From a virus: DNA of 32,847 bases. This document shows positions 13,522 to 22,200 of the stretch, in pieces; position 1 is the first letter of the stretch, and every line of letters begins with the position of its first letter. The DNA is taken from IMG/VR virus record IMGVR_UViG_3300034682_000235, positions 1 through 32,847 of that record. One strand, written 5' to 3'. Below the pieces are notes generated by a model. The model was not told the DNA's origin and ran no database searches. It was given only the letters and a program-made list of their open reading frames with translations. A program made the translations under genes and the position numbers.

Positions 13522-14625
13522 ATGTCCACCAAAACCGCCATCGCCCTTGCTGTTCTGACCGCCACTACTGGCGGCATGGCTGTATTGACCAGTGTGCTTG
13601 ATTTGTCTATTGACGATGAATGGGCACAGCTGACACCAGATGGTGAGTTCTCTGCTGTCGACGGCCGGCCTTTTGATGTGCCTGGTCGCAAATGGCTGAT
13701 GAATGCCGATATCGCCGCTCAGGTTATTGCCCGTGTGCAAAGCCGTGCCAATGACCTGGTCATTGACTACGAGCATCAGACTCTGGAAACAGAGAAAAAC
13801 GGCAAGCCAGCCCCGGCTGCCGGTTGGTTCAAAGAAATTGAGTACCGCCCTGGGCTTGGTCTCTTTATCAAACCTGTCTGGACAGAAAACGCTGCGGAGT
13901 TCATCCGCAAAAAAGAATACCGCTATCTGTCCGCCGTTTTCCCATACGACAAATCTACTGGCGCCGTGCTCGATGTCCGCATGGCGGCAATCACTAATTT
14001 TCCTGGTCTTGATGGCATGCAGTCCCTTGCCGCATTGGCCGCCCGGAAGTTTCAAACCAACCAACCAAACCACGGAGACGCCCACATGTGGAAACAACTT
14101 TTAGCCAAGCTGGGGATCACCCTCGCTGATGGCCAGGAGCCGACAGCTGAACAAGTTGCCCTGGCTGAAACTGCGCTGGCTGCTTTAAAGAGCAAAGCAG
14201 ACCAATCCGACAGCCTCAATGAGCAAGTCGCAGCCCTCAAAGCCAATCCTGGCAATGTCGACCTGCAGCAATACGTACCGGTGAGCACTTACAACGCTTT
14301 ACTCGGTGAAGTGGCCGCACTGCGTCAAAACGCTGAAACCGGTGATATCAATCAGCTGATTGAGAAAGGCCATCAGGACGGCAAGGTGCTGGCCGCTGAA
14401 AAAGACTACCTGCAGCAGTTCGCGACTCAGCACGGCTTTGCTGCGCTCAAGTCATTGATTGCAGCCCGGCCGGTTCTGGCGGCACTGAAGTCAACTCAAA
14501 CCTCCCAAACCCAACAATCTGAATCCGAAAAAACGGAGCTGAGCGCCGAAGATCTGGCTGTGTGTAAAGCCTGTGGTATCAGCCCTGAAGATTTCCGGAA
14601 AACCAAAGAAGGAATGACTGCGTGA
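13522..14625 (+). CDS. Prohead protease (Mu gpI-like) with C-terminal scaffold region
   Basis: 367 residues. The N-terminal half carries the Mu I protease signature: WAQLTPDGEFSAVDGRPF, NDLVIDYEHQTL, AAGWFKEIE and YRYLSAVF (about 35-145), with catalytic Ser and His expected in YLSAVF and DYEHQ. The C-terminal half (from about 189) is a charged coiled-coil scaffold. As in Mu, the scaffold is also likely made alone from an internal start at 14086. The protease cleaves scaffold during prohead maturation. The start follows a hairpin that ends at the ATG, so expression may be restrained at translation. Confidence 0.92.
   Translation: MSTKTAIALAVLTATTGGMAVLTSVLDLSIDDEWAQLTPDGEFSAVDGRPFDVPGRKWLMNADIAAQVIARVQSRANDLVIDYEHQTLETEKNGKPAPAAGWFKEIEYRPGLGLFIKPVWTENAAEFIRKKEYRYLSAVFPYDKSTGAVLDVRMAAITNFPGLDGMQSLAALAARKFQTNQPNHGDAHMWKQLLAKLGITLADGQEPTAEQVALAETALAALKSKADQSDSLNEQVAALKANPGNVDLQQYVPVSTYNALLGEVAALRQNAETGDINQLIEKGHQDGKVLAAEKDYLQQFATQHGFAALKSLIAARPVLAALKSTQTSQTQQSESEKTELSAEDLAVCKACGISPEDFRKTKEGMTA
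14086..14625 (+). CDS. Nested scaffold protein (Mu gpZ-like), internal in-frame start of the protease gene
   Basis: In-frame ATG 14086 (MWKQLLAKLGITLADG) is preceded by GGAG (14074-14077) with 8-base spacing, a clear ribosome site inside the protease gene. The 179-residue product is Ala/Gln/Glu-rich and coiled, as expected of a scaffold around which capsid subunits assemble. It matches the known Mu arrangement in which Z is the C-terminal part of I, allowing far more scaffold than protease. The residue just before the start lies at the likely domain boundary. Confidence 0.75.
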   Translation: MWKQLLAKLGITLADGQEPTAEQVALAETALAALKSKADQSDSLNEQVAALKANPGNVDLQQYVPVSTYNALLGEVAALRQNAETGDINQLIEKGHQDGKVLAAEKDYLQQFATQHGFAALKSLIAARPVLAALKSTQTSQTQQSESEKTELSAEDLAVCKACGISPEDFRKTKEGMTA

Positions 14626-14996
14626 GCTTAGCAACCCGTGAAGGTTTAAAGCGTCGCTACCCAGTGAAGGCTGCGACCAAGTTAGCGGCTAATACCGCCA
14701 TTTTGCTGGTGGCCGGCCTTGCGACTCCCATCGCGATGGTCGCCGGCTTATCAGGCGGTGTCAGCACTTTTGAAGTGGATAACACGGCAGGCGCGGACGG
14801 TGCTGCATTTGTGGAAGTGACGGTGGGTGAGCACAAGTTTGTGAACTCCGGCGACATCACCCGCGCTGAAGTTGGCACCACTGCTTATTTCGTCAACGCC
14901 CGTTCTCTGTCCAAGGTAAACACCGGTGGCCGTCCGGCTGCAGGGAAAATTACCCAGGTTGACGAAGACGGCGTGTGGGTAGTGCTTGGCGTTTAA
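14622..14996 (+). CDS. Capsid decoration/stabilising protein (DUF2190-like)
   Basis: 124 residues from a GTG that overlaps the protease stop (GTGA). An N-terminal basic arm (about 1-25) precedes a small beta-rich domain (VEVTVGEHKFVNSGDITRAEVGTTAYFVNARSL, split, to the terminal GVWVVLGV). The VGTTAYF-VD-GR-AAGKI-VD-DGVWV sequence order is typical of phage cement proteins located directly before the major capsid gene in Mu-like siphophages. It would bind the outside of the expanded head. Confidence 0.72.
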   Translation: MSLATREGLKRRYPVKAATKLAANTAILLVAGLATPIAMVAGLSGGVSTFEVDNTAGADGAAFVEVTVGEHKFVNSGDITRAEVGTTAYFVNARSLSKVNTGGRPAAGKITQVDEDGVWVVLGV

Positions 14997-15034
14997 CGCC
15001 AGGCACTAGTTTTAACCGGTTTTAGGAAAACAAC

Positions 15035-15928
15035 ATGAAGATTTCAGCAGCTGCTTTATCAGCACTTTATACCGCGGTCAGTACCGCATTTAACCAGGGG
15101 CGTAATTCTTACACACCTTCCTGGAGCCGTATTGCCACATTGGTTAACTCGACCACATCGCAGGAAAACTATGCGTGGCTTGGTGAGTTCAGCCGTCTGC
15201 GCGAATGGATTGGCGATCGCCAGGTCAACAAAGCCAAAGTGTTCGACTACTCGATTAAAAACAAAAAGTTTGAAGCCACTGAAGGTATTCAACGCGAGTA
15301 CATCGAAGATGACACCTACGGCGTTTTAATGCCGAAGTTTTCGGACATGGGCTATGCCGCCGCATCACACCCGGATGAACTGGTGTATGCGTTGTTAGCC
15401 GCCGGCTTTACCAGCAACTGTTTTGACGGCCAGTTCTTCTTTGATACCGACCACCCGGTAGGTCTTGAAGGTCAGGAAGTGTCTGTCAGCAACATGCAGG
15501 CCGGTGCTGGTTCGCCATGGTTCCTGCTCGATACCAGCCGTCCGTTAAAGCCGCTGATTTTCCAAAAGCGTCGTGAATACAACCTGGCAGCAAAAACTGA
15601 TGCCGGTACATCTGATCACGTGTTTATGAAAGATGAGTACCTGTACGGCGTGGATGCGCGGGTCAACGTGGGCTTCGGTTTCTGGCAGATGGCGTTTGGT
15701 TCAAAGGCAGCTCTGGATGAAACCAACTTCAACGCTGCTGTGGAAGCGATGATGAGCTTTAAATCCGACCAAGGCCGCCCACTGGGTGTCAATCCTAACC
15801 TGCTGGTTACAGGGCCGAAAAACCGTGCTGCAGCCAAAGCACTGATTGAAGCCCAGCAAAAGGCCAACGGTGCCAGCAACCCGAACTACAAAGCTGTGGA
15901 AGTTCTGGTTGTCCCTTGGCTGCAATAA
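15035..15928 (+). CDS. Major capsid protein, Mu gpT-like
   Basis: 297 residues. The N-terminal ISAAALSALYTAVSTAFNQG, the SWSRIATLVNSTTSQENYAWLG-type block (split, 29-50), FSRLREWIGDRQV, and the FFDTDHPVG and GVNPNLLVTGPKNRAAA segments are the gpT/Mu-like major head subunit pattern (HK97-like fold). About 400 copies form the T=7-type shell in Mu; the number for this phage is not known. It follows the decoration protein, and a strong hairpin comes directly after the stop. Confidence 0.95.
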   Translation: MKISAAALSALYTAVSTAFNQGRNSYTPSWSRIATLVNSTTSQENYAWLGEFSRLREWIGDRQVNKAKVFDYSIKNKKFEATEGIQREYIEDDTYGVLMPKFSDMGYAAASHPDELVYALLAAGFTSNCFDGQFFFDTDHPVGLEGQEVSVSNMQAGAGSPWFLLDTSRPLKPLIFQKRREYNLAAKTDAGTSDHVFMKDEYLYGVDARVNVGFGFWQMAFGSKAALDETNFNAAVEAMMSFKSDQGRPLGVNPNLLVTGPKNRAAAKALIEAQQKANGASNPNYKAVEVLVVPWLQ

Positions 15929-15936
15929 GCCCCGGT

Positions 15937-15965
15937 GAGTGACGGCTTGCCGTCACTCCTTTTTC
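15937..15965 (+). terminator. Hairpin with CTTG tetraloop downstream of gpT
   Basis: GAGTGACGG (15937-15945), CTTG loop, CCGTCACTC (15950-15958) and then a CTTTTTC tract, 8 bases after the capsid stop. It looks like an intrinsic terminator or attenuator that raises capsid yield relative to later genes. A conserved RNA motif named Mu-gpT-DE is described at exactly this position in Mu-like phages, so this may be an example; a covariance search would decide. Confidence 0.7.
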
Positions 15966-15993
15966 CTGTTCCTGACAAAGAGGACATCATGCG

Positions 15994-16377
15994 ATGGAAA
16001 CAATCGTTGTTGTATCGGGTGCTCATAGCGGTTACCGCCGTGCTGGGCGCGCATTTGAACCCGGTGAAAATATTGTGGAGCTTTCGACAGTTAGCGAAGA
16101 GCAGTTATGTCAGCTCAAAGCTGATCCGCGGCTGGTTGTATTACAAGCGCCATCAGATGGCGTATCTGCGACCGGCAATGCTTCGAAAAGCGTTCAAACC
16201 TTAGAAGAAGCCTTTGCTCTGCTGGACCCAGCTAACACTGAGCACTTTACCGGTTCTGGTCTGCCGCAAACTCAGGCACTGAGCAAGCTGGTGGGGCGCA
16301 CAGTTAACGCGGCTGAGCGTGACAGTGCCTGGGCGGAATTTAAAGCCAAACAAACACCAGCTGACGGTCAGGTCTAA
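15994..16377 (+). CDS. FluMu_N-domain / HI1506-related head-tail protein
   Basis: 127 residues. The N-terminal METIVVVSGAHSGYRRAGRAF with E-LST-SEEQLCQLKADPRLVV (to about 50) is the FluMu N-terminal domain, a small beta fold seen in HI1506-related proteins immediately after the capsid gene. The C-terminal part is helical and variable (DSAWAEFKAK). A GAGG ribosome site lies before ATG 15994. An overlapping frame from 15935 has no such support. Its role is unknown, presumably in head-tail joining. Confidence 0.8.
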   Translation: METIVVVSGAHSGYRRAGRAFEPGENIVELSTVSEEQLCQLKADPRLVVLQAPSDGVSATGNASKSVQTLEEAFALLDPANTEHFTGSGLPQTQALSKLVGRTVNAAERDSAWAEFKAKQTPADGQV

Positions 16378-16379
16378 GC

Positions 16380-16799
16380 ATGTACGCCTCAGTCTCTGAT
16401 TTGCAGCAACGATTCTCAGACAGCGAACTGGTCTCACTGACCGATCGCATGCAGACAGGTGTCATTGATACGGAGCTGCTGCAGGGGCGCATCAGCAGTG
16501 CTTCAGCGCGGATGGATAGTTACCTGGCTGGCCGTTACAGCTTGCCACTTGCGCAAGTGCCTGTGGTGCTTGTCGATGTTTGTGCAGATCTGGTGCGTTA
16601 CAGCCTGTATGACCAATCGGTGCCAGAGGTCGTGAAAAGCCGTTTTGATGATGCCGTTCGCTTTTTAGAACAAGTCAGTAAAGGGGCTGTCCAGTTGCAA
16701 ATTCAGGGGCTTGGGCCTGCAGCACAGCCAGAGAATCTTATTGTCATTGAGTCCGATGGCCATGTCTTTGGCCGGCGCAACAGCAAAGGGTTCATCTGA
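16380..16799 (+). CDS. Gp36-like head-tail connector protein (DUF1320)
   Basis: 139 residues beginning MYASVSDLQQRFSDSELVSLTD, with a following SASARMDSYLAGRYSLPL motif (about 39-57) and a helical VCADLVRYSLYDQ segment. This is the DUF1320/gp36 family of Mu-like phages, related in role to head completion/adaptor proteins that extend the portal. Spacing is 2 bases from the preceding gene and the stop overlaps the next ATG by one base. Confidence 0.9.
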   Translation: MYASVSDLQQRFSDSELVSLTDRMQTGVIDTELLQGRISSASARMDSYLAGRYSLPLAQVPVVLVDVCADLVRYSLYDQSVPEVVKSRFDDAVRFLEQVSKGAVQLQIQGLGPAAQPENLIVIESDGHVFGRRNSKGFI

Positions 16800-17236
16800 T
16801 GCTCAAACAGGTCGTTGAAAAGCTGCGTCAGGTTACGGACAACCAAGGGGGGCTGCGGTTCCCCGAGGTGGGTAGTGCCATGACTGTCGCCAATGCCTTT
16901 GATAACGGTTGCCGGAAGCCGCTGGAACTTTACGTGGTGCCGCTCCCTGGGAGTTACCGCGCTGCCAGTCAGGATTTGGGGCCGCTTGTTCAGGTCGGTG
17001 TTGAAGATGTCGGGGTCATTGTCGGGATGCGCTCTCCAAACGATGCAACCGGTACAAAGGTCGCGTCAGAGCTGGATGCGCTCAAAATTGACCTGCTGGC
17101 GTGTTTGCTGGGCTTTGCTCCCACTGAAAATCACGAGCGGTTAACTCTCAAATCGTTCGATCCGATAGGCCTTAAAAAAGACTGCTTTTGGGTCATATAC
17201 CGCTTCAGTAGCGCTGTGTATATCCGGCAGAACTAA
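16799..17236 (+). CDS. Gp37-like protein, probable tail terminator
   Basis: 145 residues. The middle contains LELYVVPLPGSYRAASQ and a beta segment VGVIVGMRSPNDATG with DALKIDLLACLLGF, a pattern of the gp37/tail-terminator family. Such proteins form a hexameric ring that ends tail-tube growth and docks the tail to the head. The position between the gp36 connector and the tail tube fits. The start overlaps the preceding stop. Confidence 0.78.
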   Translation: MLKQVVEKLRQVTDNQGGLRFPEVGSAMTVANAFDNGCRKPLELYVVPLPGSYRAASQDLGPLVQVGVEDVGVIVGMRSPNDATGTKVASELDALKIDLLACLLGFAPTENHERLTLKSFDPIGLKKDCFWVIYRFSSAVYIRQN

Positions 17237-17246
17237 GGAAAGCCAA

Positions 17247-17387
17247 ATGGCAAAAAAACAAGAGCAGCCGGCCGAACCGGCAGAGTTTACCCCGCCAGGT
17301 GGCGGTGGTCGTTATCAACTGATTGACGGTGTGCCCGAGCCAGTGACTGACGCTGAGCAGGCCAACGAAGAACCAACCGGAGAGTAA
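17247..17387 (+). CDS. Very small Pro/Glu-rich protein (46 aa) before the tail tube gene
   Basis: ATG 17247 follows AAGGAAA at 6-7 bases and gives MAKKQEQPAEPAEFTPPGGG..., ending in EEPTGE and TAA at 17385-17387, two bases before the tail tube ATG. The product is acidic, proline- and glycine-rich and probably unstructured. Its position matches the small DUF2635/gp38-type gene in Mu-like phages, but the sequence similarity I can see is too weak to assign it. The clear ribosome site and tight spacing make it likely to be real. Confidence 0.6.
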   Translation: MAKKQEQPAEPAEFTPPGGGGRYQLIDGVPEPVTDAEQANEEPTGE

Positions 17388-17389
17388 GC

Positions 17390-18337
17390 ATGCCCGCATT
17401 ACGTGCCGAAGAAGAATATATCCTGGTCAAAGTCAGCACTGCTGCCTATGGCCTCGACCAAGCGCTGGTCGCTGCAGATGCAGTACCGGTGTTTGATGTG
17501 CAGTACAGCCCTGAGTACAGCAAAACCACCATGAAAGAAGCCCGTGGCTTTCCAGGTGGCGCTGCTGACAAAGTCACAGGCGGCTATCAGAAGCTGACCT
17601 TTAAAGCTTACATCCGTGGTTCATCTGCCAAAGACGTCCCAACCATCAATGGCAAGCTGCTGCGCTTGTGCGGTAACAGCGAAACCATCACGGCGACCAC
17701 CAGCGTGACCTATGCGCCGGCAACCGATAGTTTTGAGCACGGCATCATTTACTACTACGTCGGTGGTGCAAACGGTGTGCTGCACAAAATGGCCGGTGTC
17801 CGGGGTAGTGCGAAGCTGGTAAGTAAAGTCGGTGATTTGGACTATTACGAGTTCGAATTCATGGGCCTCGATACCGGTCCAGTTGCCGCCGGCGCGTTGC
17901 CTGCAGTGAGCTGGGTCGGCTTGTCGACGCCGATGCACACCGCTGCTGCAACGGTCGAGACCATGACCTTGTTTGGTCAGTCTGTCGGGATGGCCAACAT
18001 GACCATCACGCTTGGCAACAAGTTCAGCCACATGCATGTCACCGGTGAAGAAGAGATCGCCTTTGAAAGCCGTGAAGGCTCGGTGGATATCTCCATCGTG
18101 GAGCCGAACCCGGCCACCATCAACTGGTGGAACAAATCGCGGGCCGGCGACCAAGGCGCCCTGGTTTACCAGCGCGGCAAAACAGCCGATGCAACCAACA
18201 TCCTGTTAGCCAACATTCCAAACCTGCAGCTCGGGGGTGTCACCCGCCGAAAAGAAGCCGGCAAGCTCTTCCTGGACATCAAGCTGAGCATCGTGCCAAC
18301 GGCCAAAAACAGCGATTACACCATCGTTACCAAGTAA
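17390..18337 (+). CDS. Phage tail tube protein (non-contractile type)
   Basis: 315 residues and beta-rich. An N-terminal repeat of short strands (EEYILVKVSTAAYGLDQ) leads to a tube core with PVFDVQYSPEYSKTTM and GGYQKLTFKAYIRGSS, and a C-terminal Ig-like part with GGVTRRKEAGKLFLDIKLSI. The arrangement (after gp37, before chaperone and tape measure, without a sheath gene) identifies it as the major tail tube protein of a long-tailed siphophage. The family resembles those of B3-like transposable phages. It is probably the most abundant tail protein. Confidence 0.82.
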   Translation: MPALRAEEEYILVKVSTAAYGLDQALVAADAVPVFDVQYSPEYSKTTMKEARGFPGGAADKVTGGYQKLTFKAYIRGSSAKDVPTINGKLLRLCGNSETITATTSVTYAPATDSFEHGIIYYYVGGANGVLHKMAGVRGSAKLVSKVGDLDYYEFEFMGLDTGPVAAGALPAVSWVGLSTPMHTAAATVETMTLFGQSVGMANMTITLGNKFSHMHVTGEEEIAFESREGSVDISIVEPNPATINWWNKSRAGDQGALVYQRGKTADATNILLANIPNLQLGGVTRRKEAGKLFLDIKLSIVPTAKNSDYTIVTK

Positions 18338-18363
18338 ACCCGCTGCAGTCTCCCTGGAGTCGT

Positions 18364-18386
18364 GGGCACGGATGCCCCCTCTTTTT
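18364..18386 (+). terminator. Weak terminator or attenuator after the tail tube gene
   Basis: GGGCA (18364-18368), CGGA loop and TGCCC (18373-18377), followed by CCTCTTTTTT. The stem is only 5 bp, so partial read-through into the chaperone genes is likely. Confidence 0.5.
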
Positions 18387-18415
18387 TAAACCACCTTTTA
18401 ATCGAGATTTAAACC

Positions 18416-18841
18416 ATGAAATTTCAACTGACCGCTTTAAAACAACAGTTATTCAAAGCCGCGATTTGTGCCCGTATTCCGACTGACCAGATTGATGCAA
18501 AAGGCAACACCGTGTTTGGTGAAGCCCATTTCATTGGTCTGTTTAAGACCCAGCCGATTTCGTTTGCCCGTGATCAGTTCGAGCAGCTGGAAGTCCTTCG
18601 TGAGAGTGGCGATACCAAAGGCGCGTTGGCGCTGGCCGCTAAGCAGCTGGACGATGCCTTTATCGGTTTTGAAAAGCATCCTGCGCATGAATTCCCATTC
18701 TTAGAAGGTGACGAGCCGATTGCCTGCACCCCGGAGAGCATCAAAGCGCTCTTGGACATCAAAGAAGTGCGCGAAGCCATTCAGGACGCCTTTAACAATG
18801 CGCGCTCTGGAGATGTCCTCGCAAAAAACTTGAAGAAGTAG
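18416..18841 (+). CDS. Tail assembly chaperone (lambda gpG-like), short product
   Basis: 141 residues, helical, starting MKFQLTALKQQLFKAA and ending in a Lys-rich tail. It is located between the tail tube and tape measure genes, as for lambda G. Near its end, A AAA AAC (18823-18829) lies in the phase needed for -1 slippage, so a minority of ribosomes should continue into the downstream frame to give a 259-residue G-T type fusion. Such chaperones coat the tape measure before tube polymerisation and are absent from the virion. Confidence 0.85.
   Translation: MKFQLTALKQQLFKAAICARIPTDQIDAKGNTVFGEAHFIGLFKTQPISFARDQFEQLEVLRESGDTKGALALAAKQLDDAFIGFEKHPAHEFPFLEGDEPIACTPESIKALLDIKEVREAIQDAFNNARSGDVLAKNLKK
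18823..18829 (+). promoter_or_regulatory. Programmed -1 ribosomal frameshift site AAAAAAC
   Basis: The codons are GCA AAA AAC, so the heptamer A AAA AAC is in the canonical X XXY YYZ phase, 10 bases before the zero-frame TAG. After slippage, reading continues CTT GAA GAA GTA GCC without a stop into the DUF1799-like frame. A possible stimulator is the CTGGT (18846-18850)/ACCAG (18865-18869) stem, although it is spaced further than usual. Confidence 0.85.
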
Positions 18842-19194
18842 CCACCTGGTGGGCCGGCGGTGCAACCAGCAAGGCAAGCCTGGTGCGAGAGCGCATGGAA
18901 GCCATGGGAGCGCCACCGGAAGCCATCGAGGCCGCTACGACTGGAATTGATTCGACCCCGGATATTCAGCCGGGAAATTTGATGACCGTGCAGGTGTTTT
19001 TTGCCGTGTCGACCCAGTGGGTGCATGCCGGCATGTCTGGTGTCCGGGTCGGTTTGAACTACCCGGCGGTCGAGGCCAGATGCCGTGTGATGCCTGATTA
19101 CCAGGCATTAGATCTGGACGAGCAGAACCTGATTTGGTCAGGACTGCAGCGAATGGAAAAAGCCGCGCTGGAAGTCTGGCGCAGTAAAGACTGA
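18829..19194 (+). CDS. Tail assembly chaperone extension (lambda gpT-like, DUF1799), reached by -1 frameshift
   Basis: This frame is open from the slippery site onward and encodes LEEVATWWAGGATSKASLV, then a conserved segment (QVFFAVSTQWVHAGMSGVRVGLNYPAV) that matches the DUF1799 family of T-like tail chaperone domains. An independent start (GTG 18883 or ATG 18895) has no good ribosome site, so it is most likely made only as a 259-residue G-T fusion: 138 codons of the first frame, then 121 here. In lambda the G:GT ratio is critical for tails; the T domain binds tube subunits while G binds the tape measure. Confidence 0.8.
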   Translation, partial: LEEVATWWAGGATSKASLVRERMEAMGAPPEAIEAATTGIDSTPDIQPGNLMTVQVFFAVSTQWVHAGMSGVRVGLNYPAVEARCRVMPDYQALDLDEQNLIWSGLQRMEKAALEVWRSKD

Positions 19195-19205
19195 TGTAAG
19201 GATGG

Positions 19206-22200
19206 ATGATGAGTGACTTAACCTTAGCGATCAAATTGACCACAACCGGTGGCCAGGTGGTGGTTAAGGATATTGCCTCAATCAACGCGGCGGCAAAGTC
19301 AGCGGCGGTTTCACTGGATAGCATTGGCGAAGCGGGTAGCGAAGCCGGTGAGGGCTTAGAGCAGACCGCTAAAAGCGGCAAAGCCGGTGCGCAAAGCCTC
19401 AAACAAACCGGTGAAGCCGCAGCTGCAGCCAAACGGGGTCTTTTACAAACCAGCGAAGGTGCGGATGCTTTAAGTCGCCAGGCAAAACAAGCTGATGCAG
19501 ACTTAAACAGTCTGCGTGGTCAAATGCTGGCCATGGTTGGTATTGGTGCCGCCTTTTATGGCGCACTGGCTGCCGGCTCTGGCCTGGTCGATTTTGCTTA
19601 TCTGGCCGATGATTTCAATACACTACAGCAGCGCATCAAGACGGCCACCAAAGAGACCCACGATTACAATCAAGTCTCCGCCGAGATGTATGCTATTGCC
19701 CAGCGTAATGGCGCAGAGCTGCAATCGACCGTAGAGCTATTTCAGCGCCTAAGTTCAAGCCGCAAAGATCTCAAAGCCACGAATGACCAGATGCTGCAGT
19801 TTACCGATGCGGTGCAAAAGCTTGGTGTCATTGGTGGTAGCAGCAACGATGCCATGGCCAATGGCCTGATGCAGTTAAGCCAGGGTTTATCAGGCGGCAT
19901 TCTGCGCGCCGAAGAATTCAACTCAATCCTCGAAAACATCCCGGAGCTTGCCGTTCGCATCGGTGCCGGCATGGATGACATCGGCAAAAGCAGCAAAGAG
20001 CTGGGCCTTGGCGACCTTCGCAAGATGGTGCTGGCCGGCGAACTGCTGTCCAAAGATGTCTTAAACAGTATCCTGGTGCAGTTGCCACAAATTCGCGCTG
20101 AGTTTGAACAGATGCCGGTAAGCCTAGGCCGCGCATCCCAGATGATGGAAAACAGCTGGTCAAAAGCTGCCGCACAGCTTGATTTAATGCTCGGTCTTTC
20201 TACCAGCATGGCCGGGCTTTTCCAGCAAATTTCCAAAGATTTAGACGCCTTTAGCACTGGCGATTTAGATAATTTATCGCCAACTATGCAGGCGACTATC
20301 GAAACTGCTGAGCTGCTGATTTACATCCTGGGCACTGCTGCAGTGGTGGCCATGGGGCGCTATGCCGCTTCAGTAATTGCCAGTGTGCAGGCACAGCTAC
20401 TGGCCAACACGCAAGCAATCCGCACAGTGTCTGCACTTGGTATGGTAACCACAGTCACCGGCACCGCAACGGTCGCGACCAATGCCCTGGCGATGGCGCA
20501 GCGCCTGCTGCTTGGCCCGGTGGGGCTTGGCCTTACCGCCATCAGTGCGTTGGCCGTTGCCTTTGGGGTTTATAAAGACCGGGCTGCAGAGACTGCACAG
20601 AAAAATGCAGAGCTAACAGATAGCTTTAAAAAGATGACTGCTGCAGCCCAGGAAAGCACCATTTCGCAGTACAAGCAGCAACTGCAGGACGTCCAGCAAG
20701 CACTGGCTGAGGCGCAAAAAGAGCTGCAAAGCGCCATGAACAAAGCACCCACCGGCCAGTTTGGTGGCTTTGGTGACTTGGCAGGCCAGTCTGCAAAAGT
20801 AGCCGAGTTAAAGGCCAAACAGGCAGAACTGACTGCCACCATTGAAGCGCTGAGCACAGCGCAAAAAGCCGGGAAAGCCGACGCCGATGCGATGGCCGAG
20901 GCAACCGCCAATCTTGCAGCCCAGTCAGCCTCCAGCGCAGACAATATGCTCAAACTCTACAACGCACAGATGCTGTCCGCACAGGCGGTGGATGCACAGG
21001 GCCGGGCACTGGCCGGTGTTGATTTGGAGCTGTTTAAAGCGCAGTTCGTTGAAGCCAAAGAGCTGCCTAAAGAGGCTGCGGCCGCAATCCGTGAATTTGC
21101 CCAAACCGCTAAAAACGCGGCTACTGCGCTTGATATGTCCAAAGCCCTTACCAGCCTTCGCACTGAAAACAGTCTGCTTAAAATCAAAAACACTGAGGGC
21201 GAGCGGGCCTATCAAATTGCCAAAGCGCTGAGCCAATACCAGGGCGCCCCGGAGAAGTTATTGGCAGCCCTTCGCCAGGAACTGCAGTTGCAGATGTCGC
21301 TCAATCAACTCAAAGAGCAGCAGGACTATCTAAAGAATATCCAGCAAGAAAATGATTTGCTGGTGGTCCGCATTCAAAAGGGCGAGCAGGAATATCAGCT
21401 ACAAAAAGCGATTCGACAATTAAAGGCAGACGATCCGGCCTATATTGCCGCGCTTGAAAAAGAAATCACCCGGCAAAAAGAGCTGAACGAACAATTAGAG
21501 CTGCAGAAGTATTTTAAAGATGGTGGCTTTGATGCGGCGTTAGATAGTTTGACCCAAATGGGCCGGATTGGCGGTGAAGTCGGCAATGTCCTGATTGATT
21601 CTTTTGGTGACTTGGCCAATGTGCTGGAGCACATGACCGAGCAGCAGGACGATTTCACTAAGGCCTTTATAAAACTCAGTGAAGAGCGCGCCAAAGCCAG
21701 CAAACTGGATGACCCTGCCAAAAAAGAAGCGGCCCTTAAAAAAGTATCGGCCACTGAACAAGATTTAATGCGTAAGCAAACGCAGGCACAGCTTGGCAGT
21801 TACGCGAGCATTGCCGGCGCGGCTAGCAAGATGTTCAGTGAGAACAGCAAAGGCCGGGAAGCGTTGCACCGCATGGAAATGGTTTTCACCGCTGCTGAAA
21901 TCGCCCTGGCTATTCAAAAGGCTGCAGCCAATGCGCTGGCCGCCATCACCAACCAAGGTAATGGCGATCCATACACGGCATTTGCCCGGATTGCTGCAAT
22001 GGCCGCACTGATGGCCGGTCTTGGCGTCTTTAGCGGCTCTGCATCTGGCAGCGCGCCAAGTGCAGCCCAGCGCCAGGAAACACAGAGCACCGGCACTGTG
22101 CTTGGCGATAGCAGCGCTAAATCCGACTCTATCGCCAATGCCCTTGGCCGCATTGAAGATCTGGAGCTGGACCAGTACGCCGAGCTGCGTTCGATTAACG

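Noticed and set aside
13495-14097. 200-residue minus-strand open frame opposite the protease
   Set aside because: Complementary to a recognised protease sequence, with no independent support.
15935-16204. 89-residue frame after gpT
   Set aside because: It runs through the hairpin and overlaps the FluMu_N gene, which has a better start and a recognised domain.
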